The notes beneath the pieces were generated by a model. That model searched no databases. It was not told where the DNA came from and was given only the letters and a program-made list of their open reading frames with translations. Both the position numbers and the translations under genes were made by a program. Positions 12,248-23,437 of a stretch of DNA of 64,000 nt are shown here, one piece after another (the first letter of the stretch is position 1; every line of letters begins with the position of its first letter). This stretch comes from Ananas comosus (Eukaryota; Streptophyta; Magnoliopsida; Poales; Bromeliaceae), in contig NC_033635.1 of assembly GCF_001540865.1 (NCBI RefSeq), forward strand, positions 1,574,916-1,638,915, written 5' to 3'.

Positions 12248-13564
12248 ACCTCTTCTCCTCAGCAGCGCCATTTCCTTTTGATCACCACCGCTCTCCGCGA
12301 ATCCTCTTTGATCGCGCTTCTCTGCGTCCTAAGCTCTCCGTGTTCTCCCAATCGCGCCGCGTTCTGGGTGTGGCTTGGACAGGTACTTTTGATTCATCCT
12401 TGTTGATCTCTTTAGTGGGCCTTTTCCCCCTGTTTCTCAGGTTTGGTTGTTTCCTTTGTTTGAGATTTTGAGTTGGTGGGTGTTTGGAAACATGGCCAAA
12501 GGTGGCTCTTTTTAACGAGTTTGGCGTTGCGAAGAACCTTTCTTCTTTTTTTTTTTTACTTGCTCGCTTGTTGGGTTTCCTCAATTTTGCATTAAAGATG
12601 ATGAGGGAAAGGAGAATGGGCTCTTTATGTTGACATAACTTTGCTGCTTTAAATTGTACGAACCAAATTGAGAATAGAATGTTTTCTCTCTTCTTTCTTT
12701 TTCACGATCTTATGATTTTGACCTCAGAAGCCCATTAATTTTTACTAATTTTGAGTTTTTTTCTAATACATTTTCTGTATTATATAATATAATTCTCGTT
12801 GTGGAATTCCCACAGAGGCCCTTCCTTTTGATACTTATAGTTTCCTTACCATTCTCGAGCGAATCATATTGTCGTTTTTTCTCCATCTCATTCAGGTCAA
12901 AAGGGGTACGAAAACAATAACCTTTTGATAGATTGACAAAAAACAGAGCCTTTTCTTCTTTTGTTTCCTCATGATTCAAAAGCAGAGGCCAAAATTTTTC
13001 CCCACTCTCCTCGCCAATTTCTGCTTTTATCGTGTGCTTCATAATTGCGTCAAAGAGTTTTTGTTGTGTGGTTTCTTCTCGTGTAGTGATAGCCTCAGAT
13101 GCTAAAAGAAGCACCCTTACTTCCTCATGATGCAAAATTTGGTGTACAAAGGTCCAATTTTTCTCCTCTCTTTGCAGGGTTAATTATCAAGACGGATTCA
13201 TTTCGGTTCTCGTTTAACTTTAAATCGCGTCTCCGATCACTCTGGCCAGCTCCGTGGCACCGCCTTCTCGCACCTTAAGAAAGGTGTGGGCTTTAGAGGA
13301 TGCAATTTGTCCTCGTTCCTCCGTTCCGATCTCCTCTGTTCTTACAGCTTGGCTTCTCTTCCGCATTCCGAAAGGATCTCCCATAGATAATGGTTAATCC
13401 GTGAAGCTCCTTTTGACGAGTATCGCCTATATGTAATAGCCTTCCGCATCGTCTTTGCCTTAGTCGTGTTAGTTGTTCAAAGATCGATAGGAGTTTAAGA
13501 ACCTTTTAGAAGGGGATTGATTAGTTGCCGTTGCTTCTAGTTTGCGAGTGTAGAATTATTCAAG
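12130..13564 (+). promoter_or_regulatory. Probable 5' UTR with leader intron(s) of the LRR gene
   Basis: The region upstream of the start codon at 13565 has a CT-rich leader, a good donor (GACAG/GTACTT at about 12381) and a plausible acceptor (TTTGCAG ending about 13178). This suggests one leader intron of roughly 0.8 kb. A T/A-rich TATATTTATT lies near 12042. Exact leader structure is inferred from splice consensus only. A 141-codon antisense frame (12710-13135) lies inside the putative intron and is not supported as a gene. Confidence 0.5.
12213..12246. repeat. (CT)n microsatellite in 5' leader
   Basis: Uninterrupted CT dinucleotides in the presumed 5' untranslated leader of the downstream LRR-protein gene. 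CT-rich leaders are common in plant genes. Confidence 0.9.
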
Positions 13565-16547
13565 ATGGCGAGGTTCAACTGCTTCTCGACTCTTCTGGTC
13601 GGAAAGAAGAAAAAATCCAAGGTGAGTTTAGTTTGTTTTTGCTCTTTTTTGCATCTTTTTTGTTTCAGTAGTATATGATTGTAATTGGATTTGTTGACAT
13701 CTTTGGCTTAACTGGATTGTTTTAAATTTTAGGAATCACCAAAAGCCGCCGTCGTTGCTAAGAAGGTGAATAGCAATGGAAGTGTACAAGTGGAGCCGGA
13801 GGAATTTGTGTATCAGTCGATCAAGGAACGCAAAAATGAGCCGTCTTTGGACGTATTTGTGCCGCCATTTACTGAGGAAACGAGCCCTTCACAGAAAACG
13901 AAAGTGGCGGCGAAAGAGAGCTCGGTGAGGGCTGAACCCTCTGCTGAGGTAGCTTATGATGGAGGCGATGAGCAAGACGATATCTTGTCGATGAAGAGGG
14001 ACTTCTCGGACTTTGACCTACAGGCTCGAGCCGAACCTAAATCCGAGCAGAACCCTCGTGATTCGATCGGACCCAATAATGAAGTCGACAATGGAGGAGT
14101 GGAGGACAAGTCCGAGAGAGAAGAAGGGATCACTCCTGAGATAAAGATCCAAAGCGGGCATGTGAGTGATCCCGGAATTGGGAGGAAGATGGACTTACTG
14201 GGATCTCCTCAACTAAAGAGGTCATGCTCAAATATCGAGACTAAGAGAGTTAATAAATTGCTCGATTCACCTACCAAGACCAATTCATATGATGATCTCC
14301 ATAATTTGTTAAACAATGCTGTGAATAAAGGAATGCCCGTCGGGATTCAGGGTAGCCCATTATCGGTAAAAACTTCGTTCAGTGCTGATAAAGTGATGTT
14401 AAAGAAGAGGTCTTCGAGCCAAGTGCTTCCCTCAAGAAGCCGGAAGCTGTGGTGGAAGCTCTTTCTATGGAGCCACAGGAACCTCCACAGGCCCCGGACC
14501 ACTCAGCCGCAAAGAATGGTGCCGTCGAACGCCACAATCACCAATAAGAAAGGCGGGTATGCTTCGGATACTATCGAGGCTAGCCCAACCCATTTGATCG
14601 ATAAGAAGAACAAGAAAGTGATGACGGAGCCGCAGAATTACCAATGGGTTGCTTTCTCTGCGGAAGCATCTAATCTGGATAGGGTTAATGCTTGGGTGAA
14701 TAGCCTTGAGGATTGCCCCTTCGGCCCTAACGAGGATGAAGGCAATACGAATGAGGACGCGGAAGCCGCGAGGGCTATATTTTACGCAAATGTGACCGAG
14801 ATCGGGGAGTCGTCGGGGGGGAAGAACCACTCTCATAGTGGAGGCCGGCGTGTGGTTGATGAGGATCTACAAGCTAATAATATTATCCAATCTCTTAATA
14901 CATTTTCATCTGTGGCTCACATATCTGGCATGGGCCTGAAGGTTATTCCTACCATCTCGGCCTTTACTAGCCTTCGGACGGTCAATTTGTCTGGCAACTT
15001 TATAGGTGTGATTTGTTAAAATGACTTGACTAATTATAAGATGGAAAATCATAAGTTTTATTTAACAATATTGCTATTGCTATTGCTGCAGTGCACATTT
15101 CCCCTGGATCCCTGCCGAAGGGCTTGCATGCTCTTGATCTGTCGAGGAACAAGATTGGCACCATTGAGGGGCTTAGGGAATTGACAAGATTGAGGGTTCT
15201 TAACTTAAGCTACAATAGGATCTCTCGCATTGGTCAAGGTACGTTGTTTGTTTGATTTTTGGAAGGGGAAAAAGAGCGATTTATTTTCAGCAGTTGAGTT
15301 TGAATTACTTTCAGAATCACAGAAAAGTGGAAGCACCTTATAGCTCAGCTCTCATTTTTAGAAAGGTCTTATTTATTTGGCCTTGTTTATGCGCAAAAAA
15401 ATAAGAAAATAAACTGGTACCTGAATGATGAAATATCTTAGACATTAGAAATATATGATGTGATCTGTGACCGAGCACATGCTTCGGATTCTTCTTTGCT
15501 ACAGTAAATTGCATGCTGCCTATCCAAGTCACATCTTGGTGCCCCTTACAACTGTGAGTGTCTGTCTTCCCTTTTGTGGACCATATAGAACTCTTGTTGC
15601 CTACTGCAGCGGGGCTGAAATGCTATGCTACGCTATCTGTCGCAAGTTTGTCCCAACTTAGCTATGACATATCAACTGCCTAATGGATTGATAAGATGGT
15701 CCCTTATTATTTCGCAACTTCCTGTTGTAATTTTGGCTTGTCGGTGGTGCAGTCTTATCAGAATGCTATGGACTGCACATTTACCTCTTGCCTACCACCT
15801 ATTAGGCAAATGTCCTTTGTAAGATATTCGGTGCAGGCAATAATTTCTTTCAATCCATTAGTGCCATTCACGTAATCGAACCATCATGCCTTCAAAAAAT
15901 TTTTCAAGACTAAAGTAAATCACACAGCTTCCATTCTGAGTTAGTGTTTCAAAACATTCTCTGTTTCTAGAACTAGAGAAAAGATGTCATCTACTGAAGG
16001 AAGGCCTGATCATATCATGAACTTTGTCACAGGACTCTCGAACTGCACTGCGATTAAGGAGCTATACCTGGCTGGGAACAAAATAAGCGAAGTCGAGGGC
16101 CTCCACCGCCTACTCAAACTCGCTGTACTTGACCTCAGCTTCAACAAGATAACTACCGCCAAGGCGCTGGGCCAGCTCGTTGCGAACTACCACTCACTCC
16201 TAGCCCTAAACTTACTGGGCAATCCTATCCAATCCAACATTGGCGATGACCAGCTTCGGAAGGCGGTCTCGGGCCTCCTCCCGCAGCTCACCTACTTAAA
16301 TAAGCAGCCCATCAAGCCGCAGAGGGCCCGTGAGGTGGCCACCGACAGCGTGGCGAAGGCCGCGCTGGGGGTCAACGATTGGAGCTCGCGGCGGAAGATG
16401 GCTCGGCGAGTGAGCCAGGGTTCGGGCTCATCAAGCAGGGGTCGGGCCGGAGAAGGGAGCAGCAGCTTGCATCGGGGATCAGGGCACAAGAACGGGAAGC
16501 AGAGGTCGAAAAGCAGGCACCAGAACTCGAGCTCTGCAAGGAAATAA
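13565..16547 (+). CDS. LRR protein, outer-arm dynein light chain 1-like
   Basis: Four coding exons join in frame with GT-AG borders: 13565-13621, 13733-15005, 15092-15238 and 16033-16547. They encode 663 aa. The short first exon gives MARFNCFSTLLVGKKKKSK. A long acidic, serine-rich, probably disordered region follows (about residues 20-410). Then come SDS22-type leucine-rich repeats (about 420-580) with motifs such as LHALDLSRNKIGTIEGL, LRVLNLSYNRIS, ELYLAGNKISEVEGL and LDLSFNKITT. The tail is basic and serine/arginine-rich (GSGSSSRGRAGEGS...). This matches the plant family annotated as outer arm dynein light chain 1 protein. Flowering plants lack motile cilia, so the name reflects repeat similarity only and the cellular role is unknown; protein binding through the LRRs is the likely activity. 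Codons before the second exon's first ATG are in frame with exon 1, which decides the start. Confidence 0.88.
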
Positions 16548-17427
16548 AGCAGATAAAAATCTCACCATCCTTTTCAGGCACAATAAAAATAACAAATAAA
16601 AGGGAAATCTTGCCGTGGGTATTGTATCGTACAAGGTATGCTTTGCGTACTTCAAAAAATTCCTTGCAGTGCTGCTGATGAGCTAGCAAAAACACTAGAC
16701 CATTAAATCAAAAGAAAGTCGGACCGCTGATTAAGCTACACATTAAGATGACGAGTCATCAATTGCATTTGAGGGGGATCTTCAGAAGTGCGAAGAAGTA
16801 TTACTTTTGTTACATTTGTGTTATATATTGGGAGTATTGGCTTAGTTTTCGTCGATTTTGAAAATAAAGAGTTGGGCAAAAAATCATTTCGGGTCGCATT
16901 TAGGACTCTCTATATTTGTGTGTTCAGAGGAGAAGGTGGGATATCTTCCTTTTTTTTTTTTTCTCTCATTTTTATGTTATTATCCTTCTGGTCGGTTTGT
17001 GTTTGGCGTTTATTATCTGAACTTGGTTGTTATGGAGGAGATGAGTGTAATTGCCAAAGTTGGTGTTAGCTTATTATTTTATCTCGAGTTTTGGGTAACC
17101 AAATTTTGTTGGATGATTTCAAGAACTAAATTTTGTTATAAGTTGTTGGATGATTTCAAGCTAAATAATGCTTGAGAGTATATCGTGGATAAACACCCCC
17201 TAAGAGGAAAACTACCTTTCTCTATACAAGATCTCCCTATGTCTATGTGTGAAGCCAATTATTTATGCTTTTTGCTTACGAGAAAATGTTTTCCTTGACA
17301 TCAATAATTGCAATGAACGAGTAATATGTGAATAACACTACTAGACCTAAACACATTGATTCACGTGCTTATTTTGCATGGTTTAAAACAACTAGAAAGT
17401 AAAAACAGTGGCGTGGGTAAGATAATG
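16548..17427. other. 3' flank of LRR gene, spacer
   Basis: Presumed 3' UTR and AT-rich spacer. Open frames of about 100 codons at 16788-17175 overlap in two frames and show no recognisable domain. Confidence 0.5.
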
Positions 17428-17434
17428 AAAAAAA
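17428..17434 (-). terminator. RNA polymerase III T-run terminator
   Basis: A run of seven A on the plus strand is a T7 stretch directly downstream of the tRNA-Met 3' end on the minus strand, the usual Pol III stop signal. Confidence 0.75.
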
Positions 17435-17438
17435 TAGT

Positions 17439-17526
17439 TGGGGTGAGAGAGGCTCGAACTCTCGACCTCAGGATAACTCAAACATCGCTATGAGACCTAC
17501 GCGCTAGCCAACTGCGCCACCACCCC
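17439..17526 (-). tRNA. trnM-CAT: Elongator tRNA-Met (CAT) with intron
   Basis: On the minus strand it reads GGGGTGGTGGCGCAGTTGGC... with D-arm GTTGGCTAGCGC, anticodon CAT (17490-17492), a short intron after the anticodon loop, T-arm GAGAGTTCGAGCCTCTC and a discriminator A. The acceptor stem pairs along all seven positions, the last as G-T. Intron-bearing elongator tRNA-Met is characteristic of plant nuclear genomes. CAA motifs lie immediately upstream and a T7 run downstream, so this copy looks functional. It sits 0.2 kb downstream of a UGT gene; a damaged copy has the same position beside the second UGT gene. Confidence 0.92.
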
Positions 17527-17750
17527 TTGTTATGTTGCTAGTATAAAACATAAATTTGATCAAAATTTGTAAAATATTAAGTAATGCATGGTTTAAGCAA
17601 ATTGATAATGTATTTCTCGTGTTCATTATTTCAGTGAGCAAGCTCCAAGTAACTAAGCATCAGAGGACATTGTAATGGTTTTTAATCCCCCACATTAAAA
17701 TTACATGCTAAATACAAATTTTAAAAGTCAAGCAATATGAAAAACAACGT

Positions 17751-20700
17751 TCACTGCCTCTTGCTCTTGCTGAAAGAGGCCAAGTCCTCCACCAACCTCT
17801 CAAGATCTACAAAAGAAGGCCCATTTGGCTCAATTGCTTCTCTAGCCTTTAACTTCCACTCCTTGGCCTTCTCCCTCATCTCCCTGCCCTTCTCCCCACA
17901 CATCAACTCCCTCACCATTCTCTCCACCTCCCCTCTCTTCACATCACTCCCAATCTCCATCCCCATCCCCCACTCCGTGCACAAGTACCGACAATTCGTC
18001 GGCTGCTCCGAGAAGAAGGGCCAACATATCATCGGCACCCCCTCGTATATGCTCTCCAGCGTGGAGTTCCACCCGCAGTGGCTGAGAAAACCACCAACCG
18101 CCGGATGGGCCAGCACCTGCTCTTGGTTGCACCACTCAACCAACAAACCCCTTCCTTCTATGTCCCTCACGAACTCTTCCGGCAACCCTGCCGTATCATC
18201 GTCGACGAGATCAGGTCGCACCACCCATAGGAACGGCGACTTGCTGGATTCTAGTCCCCATGCGAACTCTACTAGCTGGTCCCTTGTCATGACAGTGATG
18301 CTACCGAAGTTCACGTACACCACCGATCCTGCAACCTACGCACGCGTAGGACGTAGGATGGCGATTTCAGACAAGACATGTTAATGCGACACAAACATGA
18401 CTAAATTAACACATTATGAAGTTGCTTTGAGATATTCGAAATCAACATAAAAACATAAGATGTAGTCTTTTAAAAGGCAGAACTAACACATGACCGTCGA
18501 ACACAAACACAACTCTAGCTAGAAATCTAAGCGTGGTCCGTATACATACCTGTGTGTTTAGCCATTTTACGCAGTTGGTATCTTCTTTCCAAAGGTTGGA
18601 GCCGATGGAGGAAGAAGGGGCCGTCGGTGGGATACGATGAGACAGAGGGGAGATCGGACCGATGACGTAGAGGTTGGGGAGCCTGGAACGAATGGCGGTG
18701 AGGACATCGTGCTCGAGGGCGTCGAACGTGTTAAGGATGATTCCGAACGCGCAGGGGGCATCATCCTCCAATTGATCCTTGTTGATGCTGAGCATGATGT
18801 CGTCGGGATCGGTGGTTCGGATGAAGGACGAAATGTCGCGGAGGCGGACGTTCTTGAACCCCTTGATCCAGTCCAGGGGAGTGTCGAGGTATCCGTTGGT
18901 TAAGTAGCTCTTTTCTGCATGTGTATAATGCATGAGAGTGTAAATGACATTTGCAGGGAAAAGTTAGGGTTATTTGAGAGGAGGAGATTAGTAAGGGGAT
19001 ATTTAATGAACACATGTAACTTAATCAAGTATATTGTTTATAATAATGCATAATGCATATGTGTCGTATGTAACGTTTGATGTTAAAACAAGTGAAATAT
19101 TTTTTGATGTTAAAACAAGTGAAATATTAAAGTAGATAAAAGAAGATTCTTTAAGCTTTTGTATGACTTGTTTGAGGAAGAATTTAGAAAACACTATCAT
19201 TATAACTAAAGTAGCGTACAAAAAGTATTTTTATCATAAAATTTTAAATTCAAAATATACACCCTATAATCTTTCTCATTTGTAACACCAAATCAACAGA
19301 TAACTAAAACTCAATAAATTAGCAACAGATGACTTGAACTATCTATCTTCTTCACCAAATGATTTCTCGATCACGTGCAACTGCACACCAAACAAGTCCA
19401 TGCAATATTTGAACTTCCCACAGCCACGACGGCTCTTTTAACTATATTTTTTATTTTTTATTTTTTATTTTTTATTTCGAAAAAATTTACTGCTGATTTT
19501 ATAAAATATATATTATTTTATTTTTGTTTGAGAAAAAAAATATATTATTTTATTAAATAAATAAAAATTAATAAGCCTACCTGGTATTTAGACCCAGTCT
19601 CAAATGCACTGGACTGCACCAAGCCGCACTGGGCCCTACGGCCCGTCAGGGCCTATATTTGAATACGGGCCGACTGGGAATGAACTAGTACGACCCGCGG
19701 TCGTGCTGATCTGGACTGGCCTATGGACCGCTCGACCTGTTTTACACTCCAATTCGTAGGATTTTTAAAAATATCAATCTTCTTCTTCTTCAACAACAAT
19801 TTTTACAATTCCTGTTGCATCAAAATGTTTTTCATCTAAACTTACCAAAAAAACAAATTTGCTGAAGTAACGTTCTGAAATAAAATATACAAATATTTAG
19901 GACCGAACTTGGTCAAGCATGACTGACAACTTTCCGCCTGACGGGTTAGACCAAAACGAAAGCGAAACTTAAATAAAGGAAGGAAGCTGTAGACCAGTGT
20001 TTCGTCTTTTTCGTAATTAATTAATTAATTCGACCGTGCCACATACAAATGTGACATGCAACTTGTTGTATTTGGTTTATGGTCTATGGTAGAAATGCGC
20101 ATGGATTCGAGAAAAGCTACTAAACAAAACCAAACCGACTATTTTGGGGTGGGTTGGTTTGATTTGAAATATTTTTAAGCAAAAAATTTTAATTTATGTT
20201 TGGTATATAAGATTTTAAGTTTGAAGTACAGTTGCTTCTTTTGTAAAATAATAAATAAAACAAGTGATATACTAATTTTATCTTTAAAAACAAATACGTA
20301 AACACCAATCAACTCGCGCGCTCGTGCTTACACTAGCTACGTTACCTTTTCTCGAGAGTATAATGACAAAGAACAAGAAGATATAATATGTTGTATTTTA
20401 CTTTCTAATATAACTAGGATTTGTTATTAAAAGAAATGATTTGATTAATAGAATGGGAAGCTCTTCACTGAGAAGAGCATGCGTGACTTGGCTAGCTGTT
20501 CCAAATTAATATGAATTTTCGAGAGAATTATATGCCTGCTCCAATGGCTCACACATGCGCCCTTCTCGTTGGAGTGCTTTTCACTGAAGTTTTATTGTAT
20601 CGTACCTTTCAGAGGAACGTAGCCCCTTCTCACGAGCTCCGCGTAGTTCATGTACCCCAGCACCCCGCCGGCGCTGGGGGTGAAGAAGATCAGCGCGGGG

Positions 20701-21116
20701 ATCCCCATCTCCTCGGCCGGGTACACCGCGAACGTCATCGCCCCGTCCGCCACCACGCACGTCACCGGGTCCCCCGCAGCGCCGAGCCGCGCGATGAGCT
20801 CCCTGAGCAGGGGGCCGCACGTGCGGCGCGCGGACGCGCAGAGCTGGGGCACGTCCTGCGTCCCGTCCCGGTCCGGCCGGGGCAGGCCGTCCGGGATGGT
20901 CTCGAACCGGAACCCGTCCACGCCCCGGACGGCGCCCGGCCCGCGCGACCGGACGAGCCGGGCGTGGTTGAACTCCGTGTTGACGAAGGTGATGCGGAAG
21001 CTCCCCCGCGCGTGGAGGAGCTTCGCGAGCCTCAGCATCGGCGTGAGGTGGCCTTGCGCCGGGAACGGTAAAAACACCGCATGCGGTGTCGCCGCCGCTT
21101 CGCCGTTGCTCTCCAT
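17751..21116 (-). CDS. UDP-glycosyltransferase, UGT85A-like (copy 1)
   Basis: Three exons on the minus strand: 20606-21116, 18550-18914 and 17751-18335. They splice in frame to 486 aa, the usual family length. Exon 1 is very GC-rich and carries the N-terminal acceptor-binding half with PAQGH (His23, the presumed catalytic base) and VVADG (the presumed activating Asp). Exon 2 covers KSYLTNGYLDTPLDW...RTTDPDD. Exon 3 holds the 44-residue PSPG box at about 360-403, from WCNQ through HCGWNS to FFSEQ; the final Gln is typical of UDP-glucose users. Family knowledge: cytosolic transfer of glucose to small acceptors such as terpenols, cyanohydrins, cytokinins or phenolics; the substrate here cannot be read. 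The first intron is 1.7 kb. Exon 3 uses the AG before GTTGCAGGATC; the next AG, 7 nt on, breaks the frame. Closely similar to the copy at 23438-28059. Confidence 0.93.
19590..19745. other. GC-rich patch in UGT copy-1 intron 1
   Basis: A GC-rich island (for example GGGCCCTACGGCCCGTCAGG) inside an otherwise AT-rich intron and absent from the corresponding intron of the second UGT copy. It is preceded by a T6A repeat run near 19445-19480. Probably part of a transposon insertion; no family was recognised. Confidence 0.35.
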
Positions 21117-21243
21117 TTTCTTTTCTTTTATGCCTTTTCTTTTAAGATCTTGTTGTGCGGTTGTGGTATAGTCGCTTGGCGTGATCGCTCACCAAGCTAC
21201 TTCTTCTCCTCCTCCTCCTCCTCCTCCTTAAGTGAGTGAGATC

Positions 21244-21250
21244 GATATAG
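21244..21250 (-). promoter_or_regulatory. Degenerate TATA-like site, UGT copy 1
   Basis: On the minus strand the site reads CTATATCGATC about 130 bp upstream of the ATG. The aligned site of UGT copy 2 is CTATAAATC. The rest of the proximal upstream region is nearly identical between copies. Confidence 0.45.
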
Positions 21251-21539
21251 ACCCTGATTAATTTTCTAATTTTTTATTTCATTTTTTAATTTCGTGCCTA
21301 GGATGTATTTTATGTTTGAGTCGGTTTCACGTACGTTGGAAATTTTCGATTTACTTTAGAAGCGGTGGTAATTGAAAAACACATACACAGATAAGATTAG
21401 AATTGATCACGGCAATTCACGCAAGTAGGGCCCGTATCTGACAATAACTGGTGGACAGAGTCTCGAAATCCCAATTATTAATTAAACAATTATAAATTAT
21501 GCTGATGCAGCAGTGACCACTACCATCTGGTAAAGACTT

Positions 21540-21890
21540 AACAACATTTTTTTATTTTCATCCCTCACATAATTAAATATTTATTAATATTCTATTTTTT
21601 AAATATTAATTAATATTTTATTAATATTAATTAATAGAATTTTAAAATTGTAAAATTTGACAATTAATATTTTATTATATTGACTAACATTCCAGATTCT
21701 TTTCTTATTTTTATTCCTAGCATAATTAAATATTTATTAATATTTTTATTTTTATTAAATATTTATTAACATTAACATTAACATTAACATTTTATTATTA
21801 TTAATTTAAATTTTAAAATTAATTTTTTATTTTTTTATTTTTTTAAAATAATAAAAGAATAAAAAAAAAATAGAATTGTAAATTTTGACA
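21540..21890. repeat. AT-rich tract shared by both UGT upstream regions
   Basis: Low-complexity AAATATTTATTAATATT-type sequence, closely matched at 28510-28890 upstream of UGT copy 2. It marks the upstream limit of the duplicated unit, since similarity ends where GGGCCGGGC begins here and a UGT exon-1 relic begins in the other copy. Confidence 0.7.
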
Positions 21891-22435
21891 AGGGCCGGGC
21901 ATGGCGCGTACCGCTCTACCACAAATGATGATAGGCCAGTGCACCCAACAAAGTGCAATGTGGATGACGGGCCTGGGTGGACCACGGGCCTAGGGCATGG
22001 ATTTTGTTGATCACCCATAGACCTCGTCCAGGTAAGTATGGGCTAAAAGCCCACGCACCACTCATTTTAGAGGACCCGGAACTACGAAGAATAATGCAAT
22101 AGTCGATGTGGGATTAAAGTCCACGCATCATTTTGTATCTACTACTGTTCTGAAGACCAGGTCCACCACTAACCAGACTGGTAAAACTCAAGACAAGGTG
22201 AAATTCAATATCGTTTTGATGTAATCTACGAACAAACATTACTATATATATAGTCAACAACGGGCTTCTTTATATTACTACTTTTTCGGGCTATTCAAAT
22301 GCGTCGGTTATAGATTATTTAGACGTTTAATTAGATTGGTTCATGTGCTTTGCAGGTATATAATTCAACTAAACGATAAAGCATTAGTGAGGGCAAAATA
22401 AATTAAAGATGGAAAATAAAAATAAAGTTGAAAAA

Positions 22436-22527
22436 TCCGACCGGTTGTAGCCAGCTACCTAATTAAGAATTTACGACGGTCAAATCCAACTACAACCCTC
22501 CGCTCTGCCAACTGAGCTAAAATCGAA
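22436..22527 (-). pseudogene. tRNA-Tyr (GTA) relic
   Basis: On the minus strand it carries TTTAGCTCAGTTGGCAGAGCGGAGGG and a GTA anticodon (22491-22493), then an intron-like stretch, then TTAGGTAGCTGGC and CCGGTCGGA. This follows plant tRNA-Tyr, whose genes normally have an intron. The T-arm is shortened and the conserved GGTTCGAATCC is missing, so it is not expected to be functional. Confidence 0.7.
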
Positions 22528-22539
22528 AGGTTTAATGCA

Positions 22540-22820
22540 AGAGAGAGAGAGTAATCAAAATTCTCGACCTAAGAACAACTCAAGCAACCGACTGTTCCTA
22601 AAGCAAGTGGCAAAGGACATAAAGATTGGTAGCCGAGATCCCAAATTCGAAATCTAGTTGATTCACATTTCCAACTAAGTTTATTTTCTAAATGAAATAA
22701 ACGAAACGGATAGTATGCTACCTATTTCTAAAAAAAAAAAGAAAAGAAAAAAAAAAGAGAATAACTCAAGCACTGCTATGGGGCCTATGCGCTAACCGAC
22801 CGTGCGCACCACGACCACAA
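22540..22820 (-). pseudogene. tRNA-Met relic split by a SINE
   Basis: The 5' half (22759-22818, minus strand) reads GGTTAGCGCATAGGCCCCATAG, keeping the CAT anticodon, followed by the intron-like GCAGTGCTTGAGTTATTCTC. The decayed 3' half (22540-22586) reads TTGAGTTGTTCTTAGGTCGAG. A SINE (22587-22758) separates them, with the duplicated target lying in the tRNA intron. Confidence 0.72.
22587..22758 (+). mobile_element. tRNA-derived SINE, copy 3
   Basis: Starts ACCGACTGTTCCTAAAGCAAGTGG and ends AACGGATAGTATGCTACCTATTTCT plus an A-rich tail. Flanking duplication GAACAACTCAAGCA (22573-22586) and GAATAACTCAAGCA (22759-22772) matches at 13 of 14 positions. Inserted in the intron of a tRNA-Met relic. 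Confidence 0.88.
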
Positions 22821-23103
22821 CTTACGTGACCCATAAGTAGCATTTGATTTCATCTTACATGTAGAGTTGCAAACAAAGATCCCCAGTACATATATATGTA
22901 CATACATCTGCAAGGATTGATCGAGCAAACAGAAAATGTCTCTATTATTCATCATGTCATGGGGGAGTGCTAGCAAGCTCTGCGCAACCATATGTCACAG
23001 CACATTAATTACAACAGTTTTTTCAAGTTTCCAAATTGAAAGAACAAACTAAATACAAATTTTAAAACCAATCTATTAAGAGAAGCAATGTTCATGTTCA
23101 CGT

Positions 23104-23149
23104 TCACTCCCTCTTACTGAAAGAGACCTGCAGGTCATCCACCAACCTC
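23104..23149 (-). pseudogene. UGT 3'-end relic
   Basis: On the minus strand the last 14 or so codons of a UGT gene are recognisable (LVDD...VSFSKRE then TGA), aligned with the LVEDLASFSKSKRQ end of both intact copies but diverged. The adjacent 3' flank (CTAAATACAAATTTTAAAA at about 23048) also matches the intact copies' 3' flanks. It stops abruptly where a tRNA-Met relic begins. This is the remnant of at least one further array member. Confidence 0.75.
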
Positions 23150-23216
23150 AGGATAACTCAAACATCGCTACGAGACCTACACGCTACTACGCTAGCCAAC
23201 TGCGGCACCACCCCTT
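23150..23216 (-). pseudogene. Truncated tRNA-Met relic
   Basis: On the minus strand it starts GGGGTGGTGCCGCAGTTGGC like the intact gene at 17439-17526. The D-loop has an insertion, the anticodon is changed from CAT to CGT, and the molecule stops after ATCCTGAGG, where UGT relic sequence takes over. The T-arm and acceptor 3' strand are absent. Confidence 0.82.
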
Positions 23217-23437
23217 GTTATGTTGTTAGTATATAACACAAATTTGATCAAAATTTTTAAAATATTAAGTAATGCATGGATTAAGCAAATTGATAATGTA
23301 TTTTCTTGTTCATTATTTCAGTGAGCAAGCTCCAAGTAACTAAGCATCAGAGGACATTGTGATGGTTTTTAATCCCCCACATTAAAATTACAAGCTAAAT
23401 ACAAAATTTAAAAGTGAAGCAATATGAAAAACAACGT

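Noticed and set aside
20511..21171. Long plus-strand open frames (173-186 codons) opposite UGT exon 1
   Set aside because: They are antisense shadows of a very GC-rich exon; the minus-strand frame carries the recognisable UGT protein. The same holds at 27578-28207.
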